From the NCBI GenBank assembly GCA_900553885.1, contig USFD01000046.1, forward strand, positions 1 to 25,077: a DNA stretch of 25,077 nt. The letters are read 5' to 3'. The number at the start of each line of letters is the position of its first letter. Within the stretch, counting starts at the first letter, position 1. Below the pieces are notes generated by a model that did not search any database, was not told where the DNA came from, and saw only the letters and a list, made by a program, of their open reading frames with translations. Below, piece after piece: positions 14,255 through 22,245 of this stretch. This DNA comes from an uncultured Ruminococcus sp. (GTDB taxonomy: Bacteria > Bacillota > Clostridia > Lachnospirales > Lachnospiraceae). The position numbers and the translations under genes are program-made.

Positions 14255-16003
14255 TTAAGTCAGGCTCCATCCAGCAGCACTCTTTCGGATGTTGACGAAA
14301 TCCTGATAGATACCAGGCTGCTCCAAAAGCTCCTCATGCGTACCTTTCTGCACGATTTGACCATTGTTAATGACCAAAATCTGATCGGCATTCTGAATGG
14401 TATTCAGACGGTGAGCAATCACAAGCAAGGTCTTACCCTTTACCAGTTCCGAAATAGCCTCCTGAATATAGCTTTCATTGTCGGTGTCTACACTTGCAGT
14501 AGCCTCATCCAAAATGACGATGGGTGCATCCTTCAGAATGCAACGTGCAATCGAAATTCGCTGTTTCTCACCGCCGGAAAGGGTAGCGCCTCCTTCACCC
14601 ACCACAGTCTGGAACCCGTCAGGCAGAGCCATAATGAAATCATAGCAACGGGCTTTCTTTGCCGCCTCATAGACTTCTTCCTCTGTGGCATCTGGTTTTC
14701 CCATGCTGATGTTATTATAAATGGTATCCTGGAACAAATACACTCGCTGGAATACCATGCTGATCTGATCCATCAGTTCTGCCGGCGGCACATTCCGAAT
14801 GTCCACGCCCCTTATTGCAACACTGCCGGATTTCACATCCCACAACCGGGCCAACAAATTTGCAATGGTGGATTTGCCGCCACCGGAAGGGCCAACCAAT
14901 GCCGTCATGGAATTTTTCTTCATAGCAAAGCTGATATGGTGCAGCACTTCTTTGTCCTGATAAGCAAAGGCAACATCGCTAAACTGCACTTCTGGCTGAC
15001 CGGGCTGTGCCTGAACCGGCAGGTGTTGTTTGCCGGTGTCGGGAAGTTCCGGCTCATCCAATACCGCTTCAATGCGGTCCAATGCTGCGTTCATCACGGT
15101 CAAGCGGGATGCCTCACCGTAGAGTGCTTTCAGCGGTCCAAACAAATCAAATACGAACAGCAGAACACCAAGGACATAAGCCAGGGAAAGGCCGCCATTC
15201 TGTTCCAGAAAGATTGCCAGCCCGAAGATTGCCGCAATACCAATGCCATAAAGGATATTCAGCCCCATGGTCCAAGGGGTCATTTTTCTCTCAAAGGCAA
15301 GGGATGTGTTTCTGGACTGTTTGAAATTCCCAGTTAATTCTTCCGACTTCTCACCCAACAGGTTATAACTCTTGATAACACCGATCCCTTCCACAAAGGA
15401 CAGCACTGCATCGGTCAGTCGTTCGCTTTGCTCTTGGCGGCCTGCGGCCTCCCGCAGAGATACCTTGTTCATTCCTTTTGATACCAGCCATGCTAAAATC
15501 GTCACAACGGCGGCGATTAAGCCGAGTTGCCAGTTCAGATAAAACATAAACACCAGGAGAACCAGAGCAGACAGAAGATAGCTTATCATGTTTCCCAAGG
15601 TACTCATGGCAACTTCCTCGATAAACACCATGTCAGTGCTAAGAACCGAGCTAATCTTGCCAATATTGCCGGAAGTAAAATATCCCATTGGCAGTTTCCG
15701 AAGGTGCCCGCCCAACTCCATTCGCTTGTCAGCAAACATCAGGTAGCCCGCTGCGCTCTGCAAACTGTCGCTGAGATAGTGTACCAGCATCTGAACCAAC
15801 ACAGACGCCCCAAGACCAAGCCCCACATAAAGGCAGGTCTGCCCGGTCAAAGTTCCGGCCGCAAAACCGCTCAAAACCACAAAGGCCAGAAAGATCGGCA
15901 TTTTGGACAGAATGGACTCCAGGAATGCGCATACAACAGCTCCCTGAATCCGCCCTTTATAGCGACCGGACAGTTTCAAAATTCTTGAAAACAGTGCAAA
16001 CAT
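14255..16003 (-). CDS. ABC half-transporter, YbtQ/IrtB-like
   Basis: 582 residues: an N-terminal six-helix exporter-type membrane domain (about 1-310) fused to an ATPase domain. Walker A is GPSGGGKST, the signature LSGGEKQR, Walker B IVILDEATASVD and the switch histidine lies in IAHRLNT. It starts one base after the adjoining half-transporter gene's stop, so the two almost certainly form a heterodimer. In known systems such pairs of exporter fold can import ferric siderophores (YbtPQ, IrtAB) or export peptides and drugs. Linkage to a DtxR regulator and an ECF importer favours metal-related uptake. Confidence 0.9.
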   Translation of the reverse strand: MFALFSRILKLSGRYKGRIQGAVVCAFLESILSKMPIFLAFVVLSGFAAGTLTGQTCLYVGLGLGASVLVQMLVHYLSDSLQSAAGYLMFADKRMELGGHLRKLPMGYFTSGNIGKISSVLSTDMVFIEEVAMSTLGNMISYLLSALVLLVFMFYLNWQLGLIAAVVTILAWLVSKGMNKVSLREAAGRQEQSERLTDAVLSFVEGIGVIKSYNLLGEKSEELTGNFKQSRNTSLAFERKMTPWTMGLNILYGIGIAAIFGLAIFLEQNGGLSLAYVLGVLLFVFDLFGPLKALYGEASRLTVMNAALDRIEAVLDEPELPDTGKQHLPVQAQPGQPEVQFSDVAFAYQDKEVLHHISFAMKKNSMTALVGPSGGGKSTIANLLARLWDVKSGSVAIRGVDIRNVPPAELMDQISMVFQRVYLFQDTIYNNISMGKPDATEEEVYEAAKKARCYDFIMALPDGFQTVVGEGGATLSGGEKQRISIARCILKDAPIVILDEATASVDTDNESYIQEAISELVKGKTLLVIAHRLNTIQNADQILVINNGQIVQKGTHEELLEQPGIYQDFVNIRKSAAGWSLT

Positions 16004-17788
16004 TTATTTTCCCTCCTTTGCGGTATGGACTTTCCATTCGGCGCTGTCCTGTGCAGCTTTCCATAGTTTTTGATACTCCGGGCAGGACTGGATCAGTTCC
16101 TGATGTTTTCCGGCAGCCACCAGATTACCATGATCCATAACGCAAATCTGGTCAGCGTTCATAATTGCAGGCAGCTTGTGCGCGATGACAACCAAGGTCT
16201 TACCCTTCACCAATTCTGCAATAGCGGCCTCCATTTTTTCCTCATTCTCTGGATCAGCGTAGGCGGTTGCTTCATCGAGGACAACGATAGGAGCATCTTT
16301 TAAAATCGCCCGCGCCAAAGAAATACGCTGGCGCTGACCGCCGGAAAGCATTTTCCCGGCATCGCCCGCCATAGAATGAATGCCCTGGGGAAGTTTTTCG
16401 AGGAACTCCATGCACTGAGCTTTCTTTGCCGCCTCCATTACTTCCTCGTCTGTTGCGTTCAGCCGACCAAGCCGGATGTTTTCCAACAGAGAAGTATTAA
16501 ACAGGTATTGATCCTGGGCCACATAGGAAATGCGGCTGTTCAATGCCTCCAGACTCATATCGCAAAGTTTCTGCCCGCCGATAGAAATACTACCTTTTTG
16601 CGGGTCATAATAATGGATCAGCAATTTTGCCAAGGTACTCTTGCCGGAACCAGACTCGCCTACAAGGGCTGTTTTTTGTCCAGCCTTTGCCGTAAAGGAA
16701 ATATCATGGAGAACTTCATCCTCCACTACCGCAGGTTTTCCGTCCGGACCGGGCTGCATCGTTTGGTAGGCAAAAGAAACATGGTCATAAGTAATCGTGT
16801 CGTCTTTTCCGTGGAACGCATCTCCAGTCTGCTGAAGCTCCGGCGCGTCTAACACTTGCTCCAGTGCAGAAATCTTATAGTTAAGCTGGGGCATAGTAGG
16901 CAGAAATCCCAGCGATTTGAGCAACGGCATACCGATACTCAAGGATAGGCACAGCACCAGAATCAGATCTGGCAGGGCCGACCAACCAGAGAGAACAAAC
17001 CAAGCTCCTAATGGCAGAGTCAGAATAACAGTACAAGGCAACAAGCTGCTGTAAATCGCCATCCAGGGCCATGCCGCTTTATACCAGTCCAGTGTATAGT
17101 CACGATAATCAGATACATCCCTGCGGAATCGCTCATAAGAATCCGCATCTTTATTGAACACCTTGACAACTTCCATGCCATTGATGTACTCGATGATGGT
17201 GTTGTTCATCTTCTGTCCGGCCATATAGTACGGCCCCATTTTCTTCATACCAACGGAATACATGGTTTTCATGGCAATCAGGCTGATAGGGATAGAGGCC
17301 AGCGACAAAAGCGCCAGTTTCCAGTCTACAAAAAACATGGCTACATAGACTGCAATGGGAACCATCAGATTTGCGATACCCTCCGGCATGGAGTGAGCCA
17401 ACAGGACCTCCAAACTATCTACATCATCCACGAACAGTTTTTTGACAGTGCCAGTGCCTTTATCTTGAATCACACCCAGCGGCAGCTTTTCAAATCGTTT
17501 CTGCAAGGCGGCCCGCAGACGGAGCAGGGTATCATAAGCTGCCCTGTGTGAAATATTCAGTCCCCAGCCATAGAGAATCGCTTGCAGCACCAGGCATACC
17601 AGCACCAATACAACTCGAAGAATGATAAATGAAGCGTCGATTGTCTCCCCCATGACCAACGGCGAAATTACTTGGTAAGCCAGCACAAAGGGAAGAACCC
17701 CCATTAGAACGCTGATCAGCACCACTGCCGTGGCCGCATAAAGCCCCTTTTTGTGAGGCCCCGCATATTCAAATACTTTTTGGAACAT
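16004..17788 (-). CDS. ABC half-transporter, YbtP/IrtA-like
   Basis: 594 residues, membrane domain (about 1-310) then ATPase. Walker A is GESGSGKST, the signature LSGGQRQR and Walker B VVLDEATAYADPENE. The ADPENE form after the Walker B glutamate is, as I recall it, characteristic of the siderophore-linked YbtPQ/IrtA branch rather than of general drug exporters. It starts 15 bases after the ECF ATPase gene and abuts its partner downstream. No siderophore-interacting FAD domain like that of IrtA is fused at the N-terminus. Confidence 0.9.
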   Translation of the reverse strand: MFQKVFEYAGPHKKGLYAATAVVLISVLMGVLPFVLAYQVISPLVMGETIDASFIILRVVLVLVCLVLQAILYGWGLNISHRAAYDTLLRLRAALQKRFEKLPLGVIQDKGTGTVKKLFVDDVDSLEVLLAHSMPEGIANLMVPIAVYVAMFFVDWKLALLSLASIPISLIAMKTMYSVGMKKMGPYYMAGQKMNNTIIEYINGMEVVKVFNKDADSYERFRRDVSDYRDYTLDWYKAAWPWMAIYSSLLPCTVILTLPLGAWFVLSGWSALPDLILVLCLSLSIGMPLLKSLGFLPTMPQLNYKISALEQVLDAPELQQTGDAFHGKDDTITYDHVSFAYQTMQPGPDGKPAVVEDEVLHDISFTAKAGQKTALVGESGSGKSTLAKLLIHYYDPQKGSISIGGQKLCDMSLEALNSRISYVAQDQYLFNTSLLENIRLGRLNATDEEVMEAAKKAQCMEFLEKLPQGIHSMAGDAGKMLSGGQRQRISLARAILKDAPIVVLDEATAYADPENEEKMEAAIAELVKGKTLVVIAHKLPAIMNADQICVMDHGNLVAAGKHQELIQSCPEYQKLWKAAQDSAEWKVHTAKEGK

Positions 17789-17803
17789 AAGTCTAACCTC
17801 CCA

Positions 17804-19270
17804 TCAGTTAAAATACTTCTCAGAAAGAGTTTTCAAAATCCCTGGCGAAAGCCTGTGATTTTGAATGGCTCCGTGGTCATCCAACTGGACTACTTCCGTA
17901 CAGGTACGGACAATGAACTCAAAATCGTGGGATACCACAAAAACGATCACCCCGGAATTTGAAAGCTGTTCAATCAGATTGCTGACGCGCACCATCGAGT
18001 CATAGTCCAAACCACTGGTAGGCTCGTCAAAATAAATCACCGGACTGTCCTTTACGATTGCTGCGCCGATGGTGACCCGTTGTTTTTGACCGCCTGAAAG
18101 AGAGGCCGGGTGACGCTCCCGGTATTCTGAAAGCTCCAAAGCATCCAATGTGGTGTCTACTTTTTCTTTACAATAATCCCGTATTCCCAGGGACAGTTCC
18201 TCGTCCACGCTGCTTGCAAAGAGCTGATAGTCTGTATCCTGCATCACCAGATAAGACAGAGCGCGCCGCTGACGGGGTGTGAGTTTCTTCCCGTCAAAGC
18301 TGATTTCCCCTTGCCGCTGTTTTAAGAGGCCGGTCAAAATTGACAAAAGGGTTGTCTTACCCGCGCCATTGTGACCGAGAATACCAATGACATCTCCCGA
18401 ATGGGCTTCAAAACTGACATTCTGAAATACAACAGGGCCTTTCTTATAAGAGAACGCCAGGTCTTGTACCGCCAGCAGGTGCTTTCCATCGGAACCCCGT
18501 TCTTTTTCGTGATAGTTTTCCGCATCCCGTTCTGGGTATGCTGTCCGTAGGCCGTAGGAGATCCGCGTTTTCTCAGGCAGCGTGCAAAACTGTTCTCTGG
18601 TAAATTCCCGCTCGATCTTCCCATCCTGAATGAGAAACACCCGGTCAATCAAATCGCGCAGGTAATAAAAGCGATGTTCCACCACAAAGATGGTATATCC
18701 GTCTTTCTTCAATTTTCCCATGATTTCAGCCAACCGTTTAGTCGCCGCATAATCCAAATTTGCGGATGGCTCATCGAAAATGTAGACCTTGGGTGAGAGA
18801 GCGTAAACTGAGCCAATGGCAATCTGCTGTTTTTCTCCACTGGACAGGGCGAAAATGCTCCTGTTCAGATAATCCACCAGTTCCAAATCTTTGGCTGCCT
18901 TTGCAATCCGCTCAATCGTTTCTTCACGGGAAAGCCCCATGTTTTCACATCCAAAGGCCAGTTCCCGCGTAGTGTCTGTCATAAAAAACTGAGAGCGCGG
19001 GTCCTGGAATACAGTTCCTACCCGTCCGGCCAGTTGTGATGGCTTCATTTCCAGAAGTGAGTGTCCATCCATCACAAGATCCCCCTGAATTTCTCCGGGG
19101 TAAAAGTGCGGGATCAGGCCATTGAGCGAACGGATCAGTGTTGTCTTGCCGCAGCCGCTTCGCCCGGTCAATAGGATAAACTCGCCGGTCTGTACGGTCA
19201 TATCAATGCCACGGAGGGTAAAATCCTGGCTTTCTTCATAGCGAAAGCTGAAATTCTGAAATGAGATCAT
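17804..19270 (-). CDS. ECF transporter ATPase with two fused ABC domains
   Basis: About 488 residues holding two complete ATPase domains. The first has GRSGCGKTT, LSSGEKQQ (an unusual signature with S in place of G) and VYIFDEPSANLD. The second has GHNGAGKTT, LSGGQKQR and VIYFDEPTSGLD. A fused pair replaces the separate EcfA1 and EcfA2 subunits. A GTG-started frame opens at 19285, but GGAGG sits eight bases before the ATG at 19270 (MISFQNF), two bases past the EcfT stop, so that start is preferred. It powers the T and S components encoded just upstream. Confidence 0.92.
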   Translation of the reverse strand: MISFQNFSFRYEESQDFTLRGIDMTVQTGEFILLTGRSGCGKTTLIRSLNGLIPHFYPGEIQGDLVMDGHSLLEMKPSQLAGRVGTVFQDPRSQFFMTDTTRELAFGCENMGLSREETIERIAKAAKDLELVDYLNRSIFALSSGEKQQIAIGSVYALSPKVYIFDEPSANLDYAATKRLAEIMGKLKKDGYTIFVVEHRFYYLRDLIDRVFLIQDGKIEREFTREQFCTLPEKTRISYGLRTAYPERDAENYHEKERGSDGKHLLAVQDLAFSYKKGPVVFQNVSFEAHSGDVIGILGHNGAGKTTLLSILTGLLKQRQGEISFDGKKLTPRQRRALSYLVMQDTDYQLFASSVDEELSLGIRDYCKEKVDTTLDALELSEYRERHPASLSGGQKQRVTIGAAIVKDSPVIYFDEPTSGLDYDSMVRVSNLIEQLSNSGVIVFVVSHDFEFIVRTCTEVVQLDDHGAIQNHRLSPGILKTLSEKYFN

Positions 19271-19272
19271 CG

Positions 19273-20046
19273 TCATACCCTCCACAAAATGATTTCCCCG
19301 ATTTTGGTCTGGTCAATAAGAAGCAGGCCAGCCAAAAAGAGGATACCAAACAGAGATACCACAATTTCCGGCCATGCAAAACGGATTGTCCGCAGCGCAT
19401 ATCGTTTGCACTCCAACTCCAGACCGCGTGTTGTGCCGGATGCCGCCAGTTCATCAGTAACCTTCAGGCACCGCATCAGCAGTGGTATCAAAATATACTC
19501 TATCGTTGCCAGCGGATGGGATACCCGTTTCCAGAGGGTATCACTGATACCGCGAATATCCATCGTACTTCGGATTTGCCGGTATTCAATCCGCAATGTA
19601 GGGATATAGCGGAACATGACCACAAGGGGGATCGTGACCGCCTGCGGCAGCTGCATCCGCTGGAGAGCCACCATCAAATCGTCCATATAGGTGGTCCGCA
19701 ATATCCAAAGTCCCATCATCATGATGGGGATCAGTTTCAGAACCGTCACGCCAAATACGCTCATAATCACACTCAAAACCGGCACCTGCACATAGCGGAG
19801 CAAAGCGTTGAGATAGGCGACAATGATATAGGTCACTATCATTTTTACAGCCCATTTTCCGCCATTGCCCAGGGCGATGAATAGCCCGTAAACTAACATG
19901 AGTGCGAGGCTGACAACTTCTCCGGCCAGAAAATAGCTGACAAAGCCAATGCAAACCAGGAGAAGTATTTTGCAGCGTGGGTCCAGAAGCGCAGACCCAT
20001 GAAGGGGTTGCCGCTCAATGATTTGTTTGATTTGTGCTTCTTCCAT
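19273..20046 (-). CDS. ecfT: ECF transporter transmembrane component EcfT
   Basis: 257 residues with several hydrophobic segments (about 25-60, 65-82, 95-118, 225-250) and the two coupling-helix motifs of EcfT in the cytoplasmic loop: DIRG at 163-166 and TTRGLE at 205-210, which bind the ATPases. The order S, T, A in the operon makes this a dedicated (group I type) ECF system rather than one sharing a housekeeping module. Confidence 0.9.
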   Translation of the reverse strand: MEEAQIKQIIERQPLHGSALLDPRCKILLLVCIGFVSYFLAGEVVSLALMLVYGLFIALGNGGKWAVKMIVTYIIVAYLNALLRYVQVPVLSVIMSVFGVTVLKLIPIMMMGLWILRTTYMDDLMVALQRMQLPQAVTIPLVVMFRYIPTLRIEYRQIRSTMDIRGISDTLWKRVSHPLATIEYILIPLLMRCLKVTDELAASGTTRGLELECKRYALRTIRFAWPEIVVSLFGILFLAGLLLIDQTKIGEIILWRV

Positions 20047-20071
20047 TCCAATGCCTCCCTATAACATTCAA

Positions 20072-20099
20072 AGCGCGGGACTGGTTTCAGCCCCGCGCT
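20072..20099. other. Intercistronic stem-loop between S and T genes
   Basis: AGCGCGGG and CCCGCGCT form a perfect 8-bp GC-rich stem with a 12-base loop in the 114-base gap between the S and T genes. No T-run follows on the minus strand, so mRNA processing or stabilisation is more likely than termination. A second small hairpin CAGGCA/TGCCTG follows at about 20107-20125. Confidence 0.55.
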
Positions 20100-20160
20100 C
20101 TGAAATCAGGCAGCCCGCTTGCCTGCGTTTGTCTGATGAACTTTCAGGGGGCTGATCCTG

Positions 20161-20763
20161 TTATTTTACCGAAACGAGTCCAGCCTTAATAAAGTGTTTC
20201 TTCAACGCTTTCTGGCCGATGACGCCGCCAATCAAGCCGCCACCCAGACCGGCTGCAACAATGACTACCAGCATAGGAACAGAAGTGATATTCAACATTC
20301 CCTCGATGTACTCCGGCGCGATGTTATTTTTCTCCATCGCTCCCACAAAGGCGCTCTGGAGGAATTTGATAGGGCAGATGGCACTAAAGGCAAAAATGGC
20401 ACTGAATAGCGCATAAGCCACCATCATGGATTTCATCGTGATTTCTTTTCGGCCCATAACCAGGAAGTCGCAGATTATACCGCCAATCACCAGACCGATG
20501 GGGATGAACCAGAAAGCGCCCACCAACAGGAACAGAATAGCTTGAATGGCGGCGCAGATGGTGAATACGCCCTTCTTTGGCACCTTGGCCAGCAGAAGCA
20601 TCATCACGATACCGTTAGGAATAGCAACAACGGACGGGTAAAACACATTGGTCACCGGGCCAGCCACGCTCATAATGGTGCTGATAATCATGCAGATGAT
20701 CCACATGAGGGCAGTCAGGACACCGATGAGAATAAAGTCTTTCGCATTTAACTTTTGTTTCAT
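20161..20763 (-). CDS. ECF transporter S component, MptD/Trep_Strep family
   Basis: About 200 residues, nearly all in five to six membrane helices, with MKQKLNAKDFILIGVLTALMWII at the start. It resembles the MptD/Trep_Strep group of S components, which give ECF transporters their substrate specificity. The substrate of this group is not firmly known to me; the DtxR context points to a metal chelate, haem or similar. The ATG at 20763 has GGAGG seven bases upstream and is preferred over the ATG at 20769. First gene after the regulated internal promoter. Confidence 0.87.
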   Translation of the reverse strand: MKQKLNAKDFILIGVLTALMWIICMIISTIMSVAGPVTNVFYPSVVAIPNGIVMMLLLAKVPKKGVFTICAAIQAILFLLVGAFWFIPIGLVIGGIICDFLVMGRKEITMKSMMVAYALFSAIFAFSAICPIKFLQSAFVGAMEKNNIAPEYIEGMLNITSVPMLVVIVAAGLGGGLIGGVIGQKALKKHFIKAGLVSVK

Positions 20764-20796
20764 GCTCATGCCTCCTCACTTTGTTGGAAAATTAAA

Positions 20797-20832
20797 ATGT
20801 GGTGTGGTTAGCAGAACCTAACCTCGCCACAT
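20797..20832. promoter_or_regulatory. Operator overlapping the S-component transcription start (DtxR-type box)
   Basis: A 15-bp inverted repeat (two mismatches, six-base centre) contains GGTTAG-N6-CTAACC. On the minus strand 20803-20821 reads TTAGGTTCTGCTAACCACA, matching 15 of 19 positions of the DtxR/IdeR consensus TTAGGTTAGSCTAACCTAA as I remember it. It begins right after the -10, where a bound repressor would block initiation. Confidence 0.7.
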
Positions 20833-20861
20833 AGAATATCAGTTATCACAGACTAATCCAA
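20833..20861 (-). promoter_or_regulatory. Promoter of the uptake operon (S component onward)
   Basis: On the minus strand TTGGAT (20856-20861) and TATTCT (20833-20838) with a 17-base spacer. The -35 is imperfect, which fits activation by the AraC protein encoded upstream. Confidence 0.7.
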
Positions 20862-20889
20862 CCCAAAACCTGCCCATTTTGACCCAAAA
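20861..20889 (-). promoter_or_regulatory. Phased TTTTGGGT repeats, probable AraC-protein sites
   Basis: TTTTGGGT occurs twice on the minus strand, at 20861-20868 and 20882-20889, 21 bases apart (two helical turns). A third GGG lies between them at 20873-20875, so GGG triplets recur every 10-11 bases. The proximal copy touches the -35, the usual place for an AraC-type activator. Confidence 0.5.
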
Positions 20890-20893
20890 ACGG

Positions 20894-21880
20894 TCAGACT
20901 TTATTTTTTGTGTTATCGAACCGGCTTCCCCGATAATTTTTGGGCGCTACGCCATACCGCTTTTTGAAGGCAGCCGCAAAATTGCTGGCCTTCCCATAAC
21001 CAACTATTGCGGCAACTTCACTTACATTCCAGTCTTCTTCTAAAAGTAACTGTGCGGCCTGTGCCAAACGCTGTTCAATAATATATTGATGGATTGGCAT
21101 ACCATAAAATGATGAGAACCCGCGTGTCAGCTTCGTCATGCTTAAGTGTACCATACGAGATAGTTCTTCGCAGGAAGGGGCGAATGCAAGCTGACTATCT
21201 ATAATTCGCTTGGCTTCCATAATGGCAGTCCTTTCGGTCTTAGACATAGAAATGTTTTTGCCCATCAAAATATCTAATTCAAGCACTTCCCCCAAATAAA
21301 TAGACAATAATTCCAGCAATTTACCATCCAAATACAAATAACCCAATCCACCACGATATTGTGTAAAGCGGCTCGTCTCCGCTAAAATCTGTTCCATGAT
21401 GGGCGTTACCGGAACTTTAGAAATCCCGTTGAGCAGTTTCTTTTCATAGGCAGTTACTTCCTGCCCGTCAAAGTAATCTGCGAGAAGATGAGAGAAATAA
21501 GAAATGGGGATTTTGATATTCTTAAATGAGAAATTGCTGTCTTTCTTGTAGCAAATATATTCTGTTCCTCCATGCCCAGCATAAATGCAGGACTCGTTCT
21601 TCTGAATAGTAACAGAATGCCGTTCATCTATGATCCCCCAGGAAATTCCGTCATTCAGACAAAAAATAATTTGCATATATTCCTTACTGACAGGGCCTTG
21701 CACATTCATATCTGCTTGATAGCACATTTGCCAGTCCGAAAGAATAACTCCATGTTTGATCTTGGTTTGAGCAATTCTCCCTCTCCCTATGTCAGATGGA
21801 ATATCCATCGAGATTGTCTGGGGAGAATTTGCTATGAGATCATTATATAATTTGCCAAGATAGTGGTTTCCATGTGTCAT
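20894..21880 (-). CDS. AraC-family transcriptional activator
   Basis: 328 residues. The C-terminal ~100 hold both AraC helix-turn-helix motifs: CEELSRMVHLSMTKLTRGF and NVSEVAAIVGYGKASNFAAAFKKRYGVAPKNYR. The N-terminal ~210 residues are a sensing domain of unknown ligand. Length and position, directly upstream of a siderophore-type uptake operon, recall YbtA, which activates yersiniabactin uptake when the siderophore is bound. The start has GAGGTGG ten bases upstream. Its own promoter carries a DtxR-like box, so iron or another metal should repress it. Confidence 0.9.
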   Translation of the reverse strand: MTHGNHYLGKLYNDLIANSPQTISMDIPSDIGRGRIAQTKIKHGVILSDWQMCYQADMNVQGPVSKEYMQIIFCLNDGISWGIIDERHSVTIQKNESCIYAGHGGTEYICYKKDSNFSFKNIKIPISYFSHLLADYFDGQEVTAYEKKLLNGISKVPVTPIMEQILAETSRFTQYRGGLGYLYLDGKLLELLSIYLGEVLELDILMGKNISMSKTERTAIMEAKRIIDSQLAFAPSCEELSRMVHLSMTKLTRGFSSFYGMPIHQYIIEQRLAQAAQLLLEEDWNVSEVAAIVGYGKASNFAAAFKKRYGVAPKNYRGSRFDNTKNKV

Positions 21881-21900
21881 AAAGTATAGTCCACCTCGCT

Positions 21901-21919
21901 TTTAGTTAGTCTGAACTAA
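21901..21919. promoter_or_regulatory. DtxR-type box in the araC promoter
   Basis: TTTAGTTAGTCTGAACTAA matches 14 of 19 positions of the remembered DtxR/IdeR consensus. On the minus strand the core is TTAG-TTCAGA-CTAAC, the same TTAG-N6-CTAAC spacing as the box before the S-component gene, and it begins four bases after the -10 edge. Confidence 0.68.
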
Positions 21920-21923
21920 TCAT

Positions 21924-21952
21924 ATAATACTTTATATCTGCTTGGCAGTCAA
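21924..21952 (-). promoter_or_regulatory. Promoter of the AraC-type gene
   Basis: On the minus strand TTGACT (21947-21952), a 17-base spacer and TATTAT (21924-21929), about 45 bases before the start codon. Near consensus. Confidence 0.75.
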
Positions 21953-22055
21953 GGCGGATATTGCATATCTAAGAATTATAAAATGAACATAAAGCGCATA
22001 TCATATCCTTCCCAGCACATCCTATGAACAATAGAATGTAATAGGGTGATGTGAT

Positions 22056-22166
22056 ATGCCGAATGTAAAAGATTGCCCTGGATTTAAAACTTTCGACGCA
22101 GACATAAAGGCGACGCTGAAAACGCCTCCCGTCTACGCATTTAGGCCGGTGAAAGCCTCGCCGTGA
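22056..22166 (+). CDS. Possible small protein (36 aa), unrecognised
   Basis: An ATG preceded by AGGGTGATGTGAT opens a 36-codon frame (MPNVKDCPGFKTFDAD at the start, ending YAFRPVKASP). The ribosome site is good, but no relative is recognised. Its 3' third overlaps the first arm and first hairpin of the folded structure at 22133-22245, so it may be a leader ORF or chance. Confidence 0.35.
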   Translation: MPNVKDCPGFKTFDADIKATLKTPPVYAFRPVKASP

Positions 22167-22245
22167 CAAGGCTTTTCTAGAGTGATCGGCGGGCAGGCGG
22201 GACAGATTATCCAATCCCCGCCAGAATAGGCTTCTAAATGCGTAG
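22133..22245. other. Potential three-way-junction structure in RNA or single-stranded DNA
   Basis: CTACGCATTTAG (22133-22144) and its exact complement CTAAATGCGTAG (22234-22245) close a 113-base segment. Inside are AAAGCCT/AGGCTTT (22152-22158 with 22169-22175) and GGCGGG/CCCGCC (22196-22201 with 22217-22222). Together they make a closing stem with two side hairpins. No T-run follows, so it is not a simple terminator. Confidence 0.55.

Noticed and set aside
14183..15337. Plus-strand frame of 384 codons opposite an ABC half-transporter
   Set aside because: The minus strand carries Walker A, signature and Walker B motifs across the same bases; the plus frame has no recognisable content.
14255..17788. 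Multidrug or bacteriocin exporter pair
   Set aside because: Fold alone would allow it, but the ADPENE Walker B variant and the operon with ECF and DtxR genes favour a siderophore-type importer. Not fully excluded.
22133..22245. Group II intron or known riboswitch
   Set aside because: No reverse transcriptase gene, no recognisable domain V, and no riboswitch core that I recognise; left as an unassigned structure.
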